A DNA stretch of 64,000 bases from positions 2,554,001 through 2,618,000 of the forward strand of contig CP054186.1 of NCBI GenBank assembly GCA_015200025.1, in the 5' to 3' direction. Both the position numbers and the translations under genes were made by a program. Under the pieces are notes generated by a model. That model saw only the letters and a list, made by a program, of their open reading frames with translations. It was not told the DNA's origin and ran no database searches. Of this stretch, positions 1-8,817 are shown in pieces. This stretch comes from Phycisphaeraceae bacterium (GTDB lineage Bacteria; Planctomycetota; Phycisphaerae; Phycisphaerales; UBA1924). Every line of letters starts with the position of its first letter. Position 1 is the stretch's first letter.

Positions 1-642
1 CACGATGATGAGGGTCTTGCCGAGATCATCGCAGAGCCGGACCATGAGGTCCATGATGGCCTGCGCTGACTCCTGGTCGAGGTCGCCGGTGGGCTCGTCC
101 CCGACGATGATGGTGGGGTCGGTCACGATCGCGCGGGCGATCGCGACGCGCTGCTCCTGGCCGCCCGAGAGTTGACGCGGGTAGTGGTCGTGCCGGTCGG
201 CGATCCCGACGAGCTGCAACGCGGTCTGTACCTTCTCGTGTCGCTCGCGGGCCGACATGCTGTGGAGCAGCAGGGGTAGCTCGACGTTCTCGTAGGCCGT
301 GAGCACGGGCACGAGGTTGTAAAGCTGGAAGACGTAGCCGACGTTGACGCTCCGCCAGTCGGCGAGCTTGGACCGCGAGAGCGTGGAGATGTCGGTGCCG
401 CCGATGATGAGGTTGCCCCCGCTTGGCCGGTCGATCCCGGCGATGAGGTTGAGCAGCGTGGTCTTGCCGCTTCCCGAAGGGCCCATCAGCGCGAGGAAGT
501 CTCCCGCGGGCACGTCGAGGTCGAGTTCCTGAAGCGGCGTGATGGTGTTGTCGCCCTTCTTGTAGGTCTTGGTGAGCCGGCGGCACTGAATGAGCGCAGG
601 TTCTTGACTAGATGTTCGTGCGTGAGCGTGGTTCGTGTTCAT
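1..642 (-). CDS. ABC transporter ATP-binding protein, MacB/LolD-like (3' end cut off by window edge)
   Basis: This is the nucleotide-binding subunit of a MacB/LolD-type ABC exporter that would power a cytoplasmic-membrane permease. The visible 214 residues contain the Walker A motif GPSGSGKTT, a Q-loop region ([11 protein letters not shown]), the signature [15 protein letters not shown] and the Walker B with DEPTGDLD; the frame is still open at position 1. The start ATG at 642 is chosen because it precedes all conserved motifs and leaves a 54-bp gap to the adaptor gene upstream. It follows the membrane-fusion-protein gene on the same strand, as in macA-macB and devB-devA operons, so the permease is expected beyond the left edge. 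The substrate cannot be told from sequence; the surrounding genes suggest metals or metal-stressed envelope components. Confidence 0.93.
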   Translation of the reverse strand, partial: MNTNHAHARTSSQEPALIQCRRLTKTYKKGDNTITPLQELDLDVPAGDFLALMGPSGSGKTTLLNLIAGIDRPSGGNLIIGGTDISTLSRSKLADWRSVNVGYVFQLYNLVPVLTAYENVELPLLLHSMSARERHEKVQTALQLVGIADRHDHYPRQLSGGQEQRVAIARAIVTDPTIIVGDEPTGDLDQESAQAIMDLMVRLCDDLGKTLIIV

Positions 643-696
643 GGGGATTCTCAACGATGCCGCGAGTTCGTCGCAGGGATGTTCTGGAACTGGGAG

Positions 697-2256
697 TTAC
701 GGGTTTGAGGATGCGGGCTCTGAAGGTGCGGTTGTGCGTTCGCCCAAAACCTTGAGCCGCATCCCGTCGCGGATCGCGGGTGGAGCGGGCGGATCGAGGA
801 TGATGCGGTCGGTGAGGCGGAGTCCGCTCGCTACGGCGGTGAACCCTTCGTCTGCCGCGGGCGTCGTCGTGATGTCGCGGCGGCGGGCGACCGGGCTTCC
901 GCCGGAGGTCTCCACGACCCAGACCTGGCCCTTGTCCTCACCCGCCGACGTAACAGCGGCCGTCGGAACCAGCAGCAGCATGTCGCCGCTCTCGCCGTGT
1001 CCGGACGCTTCGACGCCCCCGGTGCTTGTGCCGCGTTGCCGTGAGGCAATCGCGGGCGCGTGGAGTTTGACGCGGGTGAGCATCTCGGGCTTGAGAACGG
1101 GAGATGGCGCATCGAGCGCGACTTTGAACTGCACGGTGTTCCGCTGGATGTTCGCCTCATGCACCACCCTCGAAACCACGCCGCTGAACGTCTGGTCCGC
1201 CAGCGCCTCGGTGCTGACCGTCGCCCGCGTGCCCACACTGACCTTGGCGGCATCGGCCAGCGGAACGTCCACGCGCACTTGGAGTTTCGCAGGGTCATAG
1301 ACGCGGACGACCGCCCCCATCATGCTCCCGGCGAGCCCTGCATCTCCGCTCAGCCCGCCCATGCTGATTCGTGTGCCCGGCTCGACCAAGTGGGCGAGCA
1401 CGATGCCCGCGACGGGCGAGCGCACGTCCATACGCTCCAGACGCAACACGGCCTCGTCGCGCATCACGAGGGCCGCAGCGTGGGCCGATTCCGCCTGCGC
1501 TAACGCGGCGCGGGCCTCGTCCACAAGTTTCTCTGCCGAAGCGACCCTCGCCTCAAGCCCGCTCAGGCGGATCTCCATTCGGCGGAAAGTGCCCTCGCTC
1601 AGTCCTGCGGGCACCAACTCGCGTTTGCGGGTCACCTCGTCACGCAGTTCGGCGGCGGTTGTGCGTTCCACCTCGACCTGCGACTCGACGGTCGCGAGCG
1701 CCGCCCGGGTCCGGGCCACGTCCGCGACGCGTTCCGCGACGGTCGCGTCCGCCGCGCGGAGTGCCAGCCGCGCATCGTCGTCGATCAGCCTGGCGATGAC
1801 CTGCCCAACCTCGACTCGCTCGCCGTCGAGAACCAAAAGCTCCTTGACGACGCCTTCCGCGAGCGCAGGAACCCTAACGGCAAAGGGGGCGGGTTCGATC
1901 CACCCCGGGGCTTGCACCGCAACGGGGCCGAGCGGCGCATCGGTCGGGATATCTTCCGAACCGCCCGTCGAGTCAGCATCGGTGCCGGTGTCCGCCGCCC
2001 CGACGCCACTCTTCGGAATCGCGGCGGCGACGTGGACCGCAAGCCTGGGCTGGAGCGCATCGCGTGCGGCATAGGCCAGCAGGCCGCCCGTTGCGAGCAG
2101 CACGGCGGTGGGAATGAGCAGCCGCGTTGCCCAGCGCGCTTTGGGCCGCGCGATGACGGTGGTGCTGCCCGCGGGCTGTCGCCTAGGCGCGGAATCTGAT
2201 AGTGTGGGCTGCGGGCCTCGACGGAGCGCCCGCAGGTCGGTCTGCGCGGTAGCCAT
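697..2256 (-). CDS. Periplasmic adaptor (HlyD/RND membrane fusion protein)
   Basis: A membrane fusion protein of about 519 residues that would bridge the inner-membrane pump and an outer-membrane channel. One N-terminal membrane anchor is visible at about residues 45-63 (LLIPTAVLLATGGLLAY), then a biotinyl-lipoyl half, a long Ala/Glu-rich coiled-coil hairpin, the second lipoyl half (VRSPVAGIVLAHLVEPGTRI) and beta-barrel domains. A longer open frame begins at 2343, but the ATG at 2256 has an AGGA ribosome-binding site about 8 bases upstream and gives a sensible N-terminus. It lies between a P-type ATPase/Cys-rich pair and the ABC ATPase on the same strand, so it probably works with that ATPase and with the CzcC-like channel 3 kb upstream. 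Confidence 0.9.
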   Translation of the reverse strand: MATAQTDLRALRRGPQPTLSDSAPRRQPAGSTTVIARPKARWATRLLIPTAVLLATGGLLAYAARDALQPRLAVHVAAAIPKSGVGAADTGTDADSTGGSEDIPTDAPLGPVAVQAPGWIEPAPFAVRVPALAEGVVKELLVLDGERVEVGQVIARLIDDDARLALRAADATVAERVADVARTRAALATVESQVEVERTTAAELRDEVTRKRELVPAGLSEGTFRRMEIRLSGLEARVASAEKLVDEARAALAQAESAHAAALVMRDEAVLRLERMDVRSPVAGIVLAHLVEPGTRISMGGLSGDAGLAGSMMGAVVRVYDPAKLQVRVDVPLADAAKVSVGTRATVSTEALADQTFSGVVSRVVHEANIQRNTVQFKVALDAPSPVLKPEMLTRVKLHAPAIASRQRGTSTGGVEASGHGESGDMLLLVPTAAVTSAGEDKGQVWVVETSGGSPVARRRDITTTPAADEGFTAVASGLRLTDRIILDPPAPPAIRDGMRLKVLGERTTAPSEPASSNP

Positions 2257-2406
2257 AAGTGGTTCCTGCAATGCGCCGGCGGCCAAGGACGAATGACCGA
2301 GGGCGGGCGCGTCAAGCAAAGACACTCCTCGCACGAGCGGCACGGAGCCCGTCGCGCAAGCACGATGCGGACGCTGGGGAAAGGGAGCGTCCGTTGCAGG
2401 ATTGAA

Positions 2407-2886
2407 CTACACCACGAGCGCGCAATGCCAGCGCAAGGCTTCGCGGTTGGCCTTCAGGTAGGGCGGGCCCAAGGCCCAGCCAGGTGACAAGGGCAGGACC
2501 TTGGCATCGGGATTCGGAATGGTCCACAGGACCGCGAGCGCGAACGTCGCCAGCGCATCCCATTGCTGCTCGAACGCAGGGAGTCTGCTTTCGGCCTTGA
2601 CACCGGTACCGCCGGATGTGCCCTGGCACGATGGGCACGATGGGCACTCGTCCGGCGAGAGCGGCTGCTCCTCGTTCGAATGATCCCGCTGCGGGTCCGA
2701 CGCCTGGCGTGATGCGGTCTCAGTCGAACACCCGCCGCAGCAAGGGTCCGTCTCGGCCGCAACGAGGTGATTCCCGTCACAGGCACTGTCCACGAGCAGC
2801 GCCGCTTGGCAGCAGCACAGCGGCGTGACCACGCCGATGAGCAGGGCGACCAGGATGCGGAGCAGAGGGTGACGCATGATGCTCAT
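2407..2886 (-). CDS. Cys-rich exported or membrane hypothetical protein
   Basis: I do not recognise a named family. The protein of about 159 residues starts with a hydrophobic segment that could be a signal peptide or anchor (LLRILVALLIGVVTP), followed at once by a CCCQ cluster, a CCGGC pair of cysteines, and a CPSCPSC motif in a Ser/Glu/Pro-rich stretch. A second hydrophobic stretch near the C-terminus (ALATFALAVLWTIP) may be a membrane segment. The cysteine clusters suggest metal binding; that is an inference from composition and from its place between a P-type ATPase gene and an efflux adaptor. Several start codons are possible (TTG 2901, ATG 2886, ATG 2877); none has a clear ribosome-binding site. 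Confidence 0.6.
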   Translation of the reverse strand: MSIMRHPLLRILVALLIGVVTPLCCCQAALLVDSACDGNHLVAAETDPCCGGCSTETASRQASDPQRDHSNEEQPLSPDECPSCPSCQGTSGGTGVKAESRLPAFEQQWDALATFALAVLWTIPNPDAKVLPLSPGWALGPPYLKANREALRWHCALVV

Positions 2887-2919
2887 GAGTATATCGGACA
2901 AACGAACGCCAGATTCACT

Positions 2920-5187
2920 TTACGCGGGGCTCCGATCCTTGTTCGACCCCAGCGTCGCCGCCGGACCCGTCCGCCACCCCAACAGCCGGAGCCCATTCCC
3001 GACGACGAGGAGGCTCGCTCCAACGTCCGCGATGACGGCCATCCACATCGTGCCCCACCCGCCCAGGGTCAACACAAAGAAGATCACCTTGATGCCAATA
3101 GCGAGGGCGATGTTCTGGGACAGGATCGCGCCGGTGCGTCGGGAGAGCAGGACGAACTCGGGCAGACCCCGCAGGTCGTCCTGCATCAGCGCCACGTCGG
3201 CGGTTTCCAGCGCCGTGTCCGTCCCCGCCGCGCCCATTGCGAAGCCGATGGTGGACTTGGCAAGGGCGGGGGCGTCGTTCACGCCGTCACCGACCATGCC
3301 GATCGCGTCGCCGTGCTCTTTGGTCTGTCGCTCGATCTCGGCGAGCTTGTCCTCGGGGAGCATGCCGCCCTTGGCCTCGTCGATGCCGACGATCTTCGCG
3401 ATGCCCGACGCGGTCGTCTGGTTGTCGCCCGAGAGCATGAGCGTCTTGATGCCCAGCCCGTGCAGCGACGTGATCGCCTCGACGCTGCTCTCGCGGGGCG
3501 TGTCGGCCACCGCGATGACGCCCAGCACCCTGCTCGCGGAAGCGACGACGACCGCCGACTTGCCCTGCACCTCGAAGTGGCTCAGGACGGCCTCAACCTC
3601 CAGTGAGCAAACCTTGCGTTCCTCGGCGAGGCGGTGGTTGCCGACGAAGTACGCCGCGCCGTCGATGCGTCCTTCCACTCCACGACCCGTGAGCGACTTG
3701 AACGCCTCGACGCTTGCCCGCTCGCCGCTCCACGCCGCCACGACCGCCAGCGCCACCGGGTGCTGCGAGAGCGCATCCAGACTCGCCGCGATGCGGAGGA
3801 CTTCATCCTTGCTCGCGCCGCCGACGGGCTGCACATCCGTGACACGCGGCTTGCCCTCGGTGATCGTCCCGGTCTTGTCGAGCGCGACGACCCTGAGTTT
3901 GCGGCCGTTCTCAAGGTGAACGCCGCCCTTGATGAGGATGCCCCGCTTGGCCGCCGCGGTCAGGCCGCTCACCACAGTCACCGGGGTTGAGATGACCAGA
4001 GCACACGGGCACGCGATGACGAGCAACACCAGCGCCTTGTAGAGCCAGGGATAGAAGGGCTGATCGAACGCCAGCCACGGCACGACCGCGACCAGCACCG
4101 CGACGACGCACACGATGGGCGTGTAGACCCGCGCGAAGTTGTCCACAAACCGCTGCGTTGGCGCACGGCTTCCTTGTGCTTCCTGCACGGTCTTGATGAT
4201 CTTGGCCAGGGTGGTCTGGTCCTTGCCGCCGGTGGTCTTGAACTCCAGCACGCCCGACTCGTTGATCGTGCCCGCGAAGACCTTGTCGCCCACCTTCTTG
4301 TCCACCGGCACGGACTCGCCGGTGACGGGGGCCTGATTCACGCTCGACTCCCCCGCGACCACCACGCCGTCGAGCGCCAGCCGCTCGCCAGGCTTCACCT
4401 GCACCACCGCGCCGACGGGAACTTCCCGCGCGGGCGTCACCTTCCACGATCCGTCCGGCTGCTTCACGCTCGCCTCGTCGGGGGCCATTGCCATCAGGCC
4501 CTTGACGGCGTTGCGGGCGCGGTCGAGGGCCTTCGCCTCGATCAGTTCGGCGAGCGCGAACAGGAACGTCACCAGCGCGATCTCCGGCCACGCGCCGATG
4601 AACGCCCCGCCGACGATCGCCACGGTCATGAGGAAGTTGATGTTGAGCGTGAAGGTCCGAAGCGCCACCCAGCCCTTCCTGAGCGTCGGCAGCCCGCCGA
4701 GCAGGATCGACGCCACGGACATCGCTATGACGACAGGCGAGGTCTCCCTGACGCCCGCGAAGTAGAGCGTCTCCGCCCCCGCCGCGAGCACCCCCGCGAG
4801 CACGAACGGGCCATACTTCCGCCACCACGGCCGCGGCGGCCCGGAGGGTTCGGCGTCGGGTGACTCGTCCACGCACGCGACGCCTCCGCAGGCGTCGCCG
4901 GGCGTGACTACCCCTGCGCCCCCCGGCCCCACGGCGGCCCCCGCGTGCGCGAGCTTCCCACTCCCGGGCGAAACCACCGTCGGTGTCATTCCCACCGAGC
5001 GGACCCTCTTGGCGAGTTGCTCGGGCGTCGTCGCCGCCGCGTCGTGAGTCACCGTCATCGTCCGCGTGACCACGTTGCACTCGACCGACGCGACCCCGGC
5101 CAGAGAGCCCACGGCCTTGCGCAGCACTTGCTCCTCGGCGGAGCAGTCGAGCTGGTCAACGCGGATGATGGTCGTGGTCGTGGGCAT
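2920..5187 (-). CDS. Heavy-metal P1B-type ATPase, Zn/Cd/Pb (ZntA/CadA) type
   Basis: A P-type ATPase of about 755 residues that exports Zn(II), Cd(II) or Pb(II) from the cytoplasm. It has an N-terminal metal-binding domain with the DCSAEE motif (Cys at residue 15), the membrane CPC motif in ACPCALVIS, the phosphatase TGES, the phosphorylation site DKTGT, the SQHP motif and the GDGVNDAP hinge. The last membrane helices carry the lysine (GIKVIFF) and aspartate (IADVGAS) typical of the P1B-2 group rather than the copper MxxSS motif, which is why zinc-type is preferred. The start at ATG 5187 is placed just before the metal-binding domain; an upstream in-frame codon exists at 5289 but adds non-conserved sequence. 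It lies in a same-strand cluster with a CzcC-like channel and an MFP. Confidence 0.93.
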   Translation of the reverse strand: MPTTTTIIRVDQLDCSAEEQVLRKAVGSLAGVASVECNVVTRTMTVTHDAAATTPEQLAKRVRSVGMTPTVVSPGSGKLAHAGAAVGPGGAGVVTPGDACGGVACVDESPDAEPSGPPRPWWRKYGPFVLAGVLAAGAETLYFAGVRETSPVVIAMSVASILLGGLPTLRKGWVALRTFTLNINFLMTVAIVGGAFIGAWPEIALVTFLFALAELIEAKALDRARNAVKGLMAMAPDEASVKQPDGSWKVTPAREVPVGAVVQVKPGERLALDGVVVAGESSVNQAPVTGESVPVDKKVGDKVFAGTINESGVLEFKTTGGKDQTTLAKIIKTVQEAQGSRAPTQRFVDNFARVYTPIVCVVAVLVAVVPWLAFDQPFYPWLYKALVLLVIACPCALVISTPVTVVSGLTAAAKRGILIKGGVHLENGRKLRVVALDKTGTITEGKPRVTDVQPVGGASKDEVLRIAASLDALSQHPVALAVVAAWSGERASVEAFKSLTGRGVEGRIDGAAYFVGNHRLAEERKVCSLEVEAVLSHFEVQGKSAVVVASASRVLGVIAVADTPRESSVEAITSLHGLGIKTLMLSGDNQTTASGIAKIVGIDEAKGGMLPEDKLAEIERQTKEHGDAIGMVGDGVNDAPALAKSTIGFAMGAAGTDTALETADVALMQDDLRGLPEFVLLSRRTGAILSQNIALAIGIKVIFFVLTLGGWGTMWMAVIADVGASLLVVGNGLRLLGWRTGPAATLGSNKDRSPA

Positions 5188-5323
5188 GCAATCGTCCAGC
5201 GCGGCAGCGGGCGTGTTTCGGCACGCCAGAATTAGGTTCCCAAGGCGGCCGCGAGGGCATGCGTCGCCGCGAGCAGTGTGAGTGAGCATGTGGTCTTCAT
5301 GGGTAACCCGGTCACTCGTGTGA

Positions 5324-6802
5324 TCAGCGGCGGGCGCCGCCAGTCGTCGTGGGTGCGGTGGGGAGATTGGTTGTGGGGTTGATCGAGCCCATCTCGGCCG
5401 GGCCGGAGGACGGTGCTAGCCCGATCAGCTCGTCGAGATCGACGGCGGCGATCGCCTCGTCGCGTGCCGCCTCGACAAGTCCGACCTTGGCCTCTTGCTG
5501 GCGTGTCAGGCTCTCCAGGAGCACGAGCGTGTTGACCTCGCCGAGCCTGGCCACTTGCCTCGCGTCGCTGTACTGGGCATCGACCAGCGGGACGATCTCG
5601 GTTTCGAGGGTCTGACGCCGTCGCGCCGCCGCCGCGAGCCTGACCTCCGCTGCCCGCACAGCGGCAATGGTCTGCTCCAGCGTCGTTTCTGCTCCAGCTT
5701 GCGCCACCTCCCTACGGGCACGCGCCTCGGCGATCCCTTGCCTGTTGGCATTCAGAATCGGGATCGGGATCGAGAGCCCGAGCAGCACCTGGTCCTGTCC
5801 ATCCTCGCGACCATAGCCGGGGCCGATATGCAAGTCCGGATACTGCTTGCGAACCTCGAGTTCGAGCGCCTTCTCGGCGGCCTCGTATTCCGCCGCCACG
5901 ACAAGCATCGCCGGGCTCCGACGCCCCAGTTCCGACGCGTCCGTGCTTCGAGAATCGCTCGCCCGCGCCGGACCGACGCCGCTGGCCTGGAACTGGAGCG
6001 GAGCGTCGGGCGACATCCCCATCAGTTGTCGGAGGCGCAGGTTGGCTTCCTGAGCCCGCGACTCAAGTACCGCGAGTTCCGCAGCCTTGGTCGCCTTCTC
6101 GATGCGGAAGAGCCTCGCCTCGGTCCTTGCCATCTCGCCCGCCTGCTCCATCTTGTCGACGACCGCGAGAATCTGATCGACACGGCCCAGGAACTCGCGC
6201 GTCGCCGCGAGCTGCGCATCGAGCGCTGACCACTCGCTCCAGGCCCGGCGGATCGACATCCGCACGGACCACTCGCGCTGGGCGACTCGCGCCAGCTCCG
6301 CCGCGTGTTCCACCCCCGTGCGTTGCTTCTCGATCTCCAGACGTCCCGAAATCGGGATCGTAATACCCACGCTGGTGAACACCTTCCACGGCTCGGGCGT
6401 GCTTTGGACGATGCGCGTCAGGTCAACGCCGATCGTCGGGTCTTCCCAAAGCCCGGCGTTTTCTGCCGTCGCACGAGTGACGCCAGCCCGCAGACGCGCG
6501 AGCCGCAGATCGGCGTTGAAGACCAGTGCGATAACCTCCGCTTCGGCGCACGTGACGCCGTCGGCGGGATCGAACCCCGAGATGTCCGGCGATCGCGCGG
6601 CGAGGCTTTCGGCAAACGCCTTTACCTCGGGGCTTTCGGGCGTACGCGCGAGGAACGCGGCGTGGTGGCCCGTCACGTCCAACGGACGACGCTCATAGGA
6701 CTGGCAGCCGCCGGCGACCAAGGCAATCAGCCCGGCCATTGACAGGCTCGCAAGCCGCAGTCGAGACCTGCCGAGGGTACTGCATTTGAACGATCGACGC
6801 AT
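5324..6802 (-). CDS. Outer-membrane efflux lipoprotein, TolC/CzcC family
   Basis: A 492-residue TolC-superfamily outer-membrane channel. The N-terminus is a lipoprotein signal (hydrophobic stretch to ALVAGGC, with the lipidated Cys near residue 33). The rest shows the two long alpha-helical repeats of the family: TCAEAEVIALVFNADLRLAR in the first and LGLSIPIPILNANRQGIAEA in the second, the latter being the characteristic turn into the second coiled-coil pair. The length fits CzcC/CusC. It is the second gene of the minus-strand metal cluster and precedes the Zn/Cd ATPase, so it probably provides the outer-membrane exit for the adaptor/ABC pair downstream or for a CzcBA pump. The visible CzcA gene in this window (near 37 kb) is broken. 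Confidence 0.9.
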   Translation of the reverse strand: MRRSFKCSTLGRSRLRLASLSMAGLIALVAGGCQSYERRPLDVTGHHAAFLARTPESPEVKAFAESLAARSPDISGFDPADGVTCAEAEVIALVFNADLRLARLRAGVTRATAENAGLWEDPTIGVDLTRIVQSTPEPWKVFTSVGITIPISGRLEIEKQRTGVEHAAELARVAQREWSVRMSIRRAWSEWSALDAQLAATREFLGRVDQILAVVDKMEQAGEMARTEARLFRIEKATKAAELAVLESRAQEANLRLRQLMGMSPDAPLQFQASGVGPARASDSRSTDASELGRRSPAMLVVAAEYEAAEKALELEVRKQYPDLHIGPGYGREDGQDQVLLGLSIPIPILNANRQGIAEARARREVAQAGAETTLEQTIAAVRAAEVRLAAAARRRQTLETEIVPLVDAQYSDARQVARLGEVNTLVLLESLTRQQEAKVGLVEAARDEAIAAVDLDELIGLAPSSGPAEMGSINPTTNLPTAPTTTGGARR

Positions 6803-7013
6803 GTGGAGCTCCGAACGGGTGGATGCTTAGTCACACCGGCGAACCCGAGACGCCAAGTGGCGACGAGATCCGCTGAATGCAATCCGAACCTGGTTGCGAG
6901 GGGAAGCAGCGCCAAGAACCGCTGTCTGAGCCAGAGGGCTCGCAGCAAGCAAAACGACATCGCCCTCCGCTCGGAACGGTTGTTCCCTCGGGAGGTGGGC
7001 GGAATCGTCGGCG

Positions 7014-7478
7014 CTAGATGATGATTCGAGTGGTCTTCAACGCGAGCACCTGCGCAGAGGTGCTGAAGTCCGGCGGCTCGAATCGCTGTGCTACCGGGAG
7101 CGGGGTATCGAAATCCCAAGCCAAAACGACGGCGACTACCAAGGGGAGGAAAAGCTTTCGCTGATCAGGGCCGCCATCCTTTGGATTGCTCGGGGCCTGT
7201 TCATCGCTTGGAATCGGTATATGCAGATGGCAACCGCACTCGTCTTCAGGATGAAATGCGGTAGCGAAGGAGCCATGCTCCTGACCAAGAACATGTTGTG
7301 CCCCCGAAGCAGTGAGGCTGCCGTGGGATTCGAACCGGTCGTACGCCGCAAGAACCTCCGATTCGTGGATTTCGCAGTCTCGAACCGGGATGCACAGCAC
7401 GCGTCCAGGTGCCAACGCGATCAATCCCTGCACGGCGAGCAGGAGTATGGCGACGAGTTTGACGAGAGCAATGGGCAT
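7014..7478 (-). CDS. Exported hypothetical protein with Cys/His motif, first gene of the metal-efflux cluster
   Basis: No named family is recognised. The 154-residue protein begins with a signal-like segment (LVAILLLAVQGLIALAPG), has a cysteine pair (LCIPVRDCEIHE) soon after it, a His/Glu-rich middle, and an ECGCHLHIPIPSDE motif that could bind metal. A second hydrophobic stretch (LFLPLVVAVVLAWDF) lies near the C-terminus. It is the promoter-proximal gene of the minus-strand cluster and sits 211 bp upstream of the CzcC-like gene, so a periplasmic metal-binding or sensing role is plausible but unproven. Confidence 0.6.
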   Translation of the reverse strand: MPIALVKLVAILLLAVQGLIALAPGRVLCIPVRDCEIHESEVLAAYDRFESHGSLTASGAQHVLGQEHGSFATAFHPEDECGCHLHIPIPSDEQAPSNPKDGGPDQRKLFLPLVVAVVLAWDFDTPLPVAQRFEPPDFSTSAQVLALKTTRIII

Positions 7479-8029
7479 CTGGTTGTGGTATGTCGGTCGG
7501 AGAGTGTATACCGCTTGAGCTCTGTCTGAGGTCGTCCGAACGCCCTATCGGGTCGCGCGTCAACCGACCATTTTCCGACAATTGGCGTCCATTCACTGCG
7601 AGAATTGGTTCGCCAAGGTTGTGGATACGGAGTTCTGAGAAAGGCCTCGTAAAGAGGCCTTTTCTCGTTAACGGTCTGGGCCTTTCGCCCACCGCGCGTA
7701 ACTCTCGGGAATCGTGGAACTTCCTGAAGGTCCACGATTTGCGGGGCGCTCTCGAATCCGAGGCATCGCATCGCCGTTTCGGTCGCCACGCCGGGGTTGG
7801 GGACCGAAAGTCTCTCCGCGCTCTCGAACGCCCGGGCGGGTCTGGTTAACGCGCCGTCGGGGTGAACGAGGGGTGAGAATCGGACCCTGCGCCGCTCCCC
7901 GACCGTTTCGCGTATTCAGAGGCAGACGGCCCGCACCGGACGCGGGCCCCATTCCAGCATCAGGTGCGAAGCCGAGCGCCAAGCGCACGCCCGCACGGAT
8001 GCATGTCCCCCTTCACGGAGGATGTGCCC
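7479..8029. other. Intergenic boundary between the metal-efflux cluster and mobile element 1
   Basis: About 550 bp hold no convincing gene. The stretch contains a perfect hairpin with a short T run (7641-7663) and, near 7904-7919, a 16-base segment (cgtttcgcgtattcag) that recurs almost exactly in reverse orientation at 11300-11315. The minus-strand efflux cluster and the plus-strand recombinase cassette diverge here, so it must carry promoters for both. The left attachment site of element 1 probably lies here or just inside, but I cannot locate it. Confidence 0.5.
7641..7663. terminator. Hairpin terminator-like element
   Basis: A perfect 8-bp stem (AAGGCCTC / GAGGCCTT) with a five-base loop is preceded by A residues and followed by T residues, so it can act in either direction. 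It lies upstream of both divergent clusters, so it may insulate the element from the host region. Confidence 0.55.
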
Positions 8030-8272
8030 GTGCACGACACCCCGCTCATGGACGATGCGCCCGCCCCCACCCCCCCAACCGCCTCGCTTGATCCCGATGC
8101 CCCGACGACGCCCGTGGCGCGACTGAATGCCATCGCCGCCATCTTTGCCGAGGGCATCCGCCGCCGGCGGCGACAGGTCGCCATTTCGGGGCCGAGCATC
8201 GAGCATCAAGAAGGCTCTCCGACTCGACTTGAACTCTCCGAGCATGCCCGCCCTGATGGGTCGCGTGGTTAA
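8030..8272 (+). CDS. Small hypothetical protein leading the recombinase cassette (possible frameshift)
   Basis: An 80-residue open frame beginning with GTG at 8030, which has a GGAGG ribosome-binding site 8 bases upstream. The first part is Pro/Asp/Ala-rich and then reads ARLNAIAAIFAEGIRRRRR. Small genes like this precede DUF2924 genes in related cassettes. The natural C-terminus may be in another frame: from about 8205 the +1 frame reads KKALRLDLNSPSMPALMGRV and continues across the DUF2924 start, whereas frame 0 stops at 8272 after a weaker sequence. The gene could therefore carry a frameshift. Its function is unknown. Confidence 0.45.
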   Translation: MHDTPLMDDAPAPTPPTASLDPDAPTTPVARLNAIAAIFAEGIRRRRRQVAISGPSIEHQEGSPTRLELSEHARPDGSRG

Positions 8273-8295
8273 CGACCACGAGAACGGAGACCCTG

Positions 8296-8817
8296 ATGGC
8301 GATCGATGTGAATGCAGCCGAACGGGCCTTGGAACAGATGACGGTGCCGCAGCTGAAGCTGCGGTACGCCAAGGTCTATGGCGAAGAAACTCGCACGCAC
8401 CACAAGGTGCTGCTCATCAAACGGATTCTCTGGCGGATGCAGGCGCTTCGGGAGGGCGACATCTCCGAGCGGGCACGCCAGCGGGCACGCGAACTGGCCA
8501 ACGACGCTGACCTGCGGCGAAGCCCGCCACGCGCCCAATCGCCGGACGCGCCCAAGCCCCGGGCCAACGGCGAGAGCGTGGTGAGCGTGCCCATCCACAC
8601 GCGAGAGGACGGGCGGCTGCCGCCGCCCGGGACGGTCCTCCGCCGCGAGTACAAGGGCCGCGCCGTGTTCGTCCGCGTGCTGCCCAAGGGCTTCGAGTTT
8701 GAGGGAGAGGTCTACCGGTCGCTGAGCGCCATCGCGGCGAAGGTGACCGGCTCGCATTGGAACGGATTCCGCTTCTTCGGGCTCCACGAGCCCGGCACCA
8801 CGGAGGGCAACGTATGA
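8296..8817 (+). CDS. DUF2924 domain protein, recombinase cassette 1
   Basis: A complete 173-residue DUF2924 protein. The conserved N-terminal half (TVPQLKLRYAKVYGEETRTH, followed by LLIKRILWRMQA) and the C-terminal segment (LPPPGTVLRREYKGR, SHWNGFRFFGL) are both present. The family is found beside large serine recombinases and is thought to help recombination, but its biochemical role is not established. A GGAG site lies 6 bases before the ATG. The stop codon overlaps the recombinase start as ATGA, indicating translational coupling. The second copy in this window, at 38966-39292, has lost the N-terminal half. Confidence 0.9.
   Translation: MAIDVNAAERALEQMTVPQLKLRYAKVYGEETRTHHKVLLIKRILWRMQALREGDISERARQRARELANDADLRRSPPRAQSPDAPKPRANGESVVSVPIHTREDGRLPPPGTVLRREYKGRAVFVRVLPKGFEFEGEVYRSLSAIAAKVTGSHWNGFRFFGLHEPGTTEGNV

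Noticed and set aside
5324..7478. Complete czcCBA operon on the left
   Set aside because: Only the CzcC-like channel is present; the adaptor is followed by an ABC ATPase, not by an RND pump, and the sole CzcA in the window is truncated.
7479..8029. tRNA or tmRNA gene as integration site of element 1
   Set aside because: No cloverleaf or TTCGAATCC-type arm could be folded by eye.
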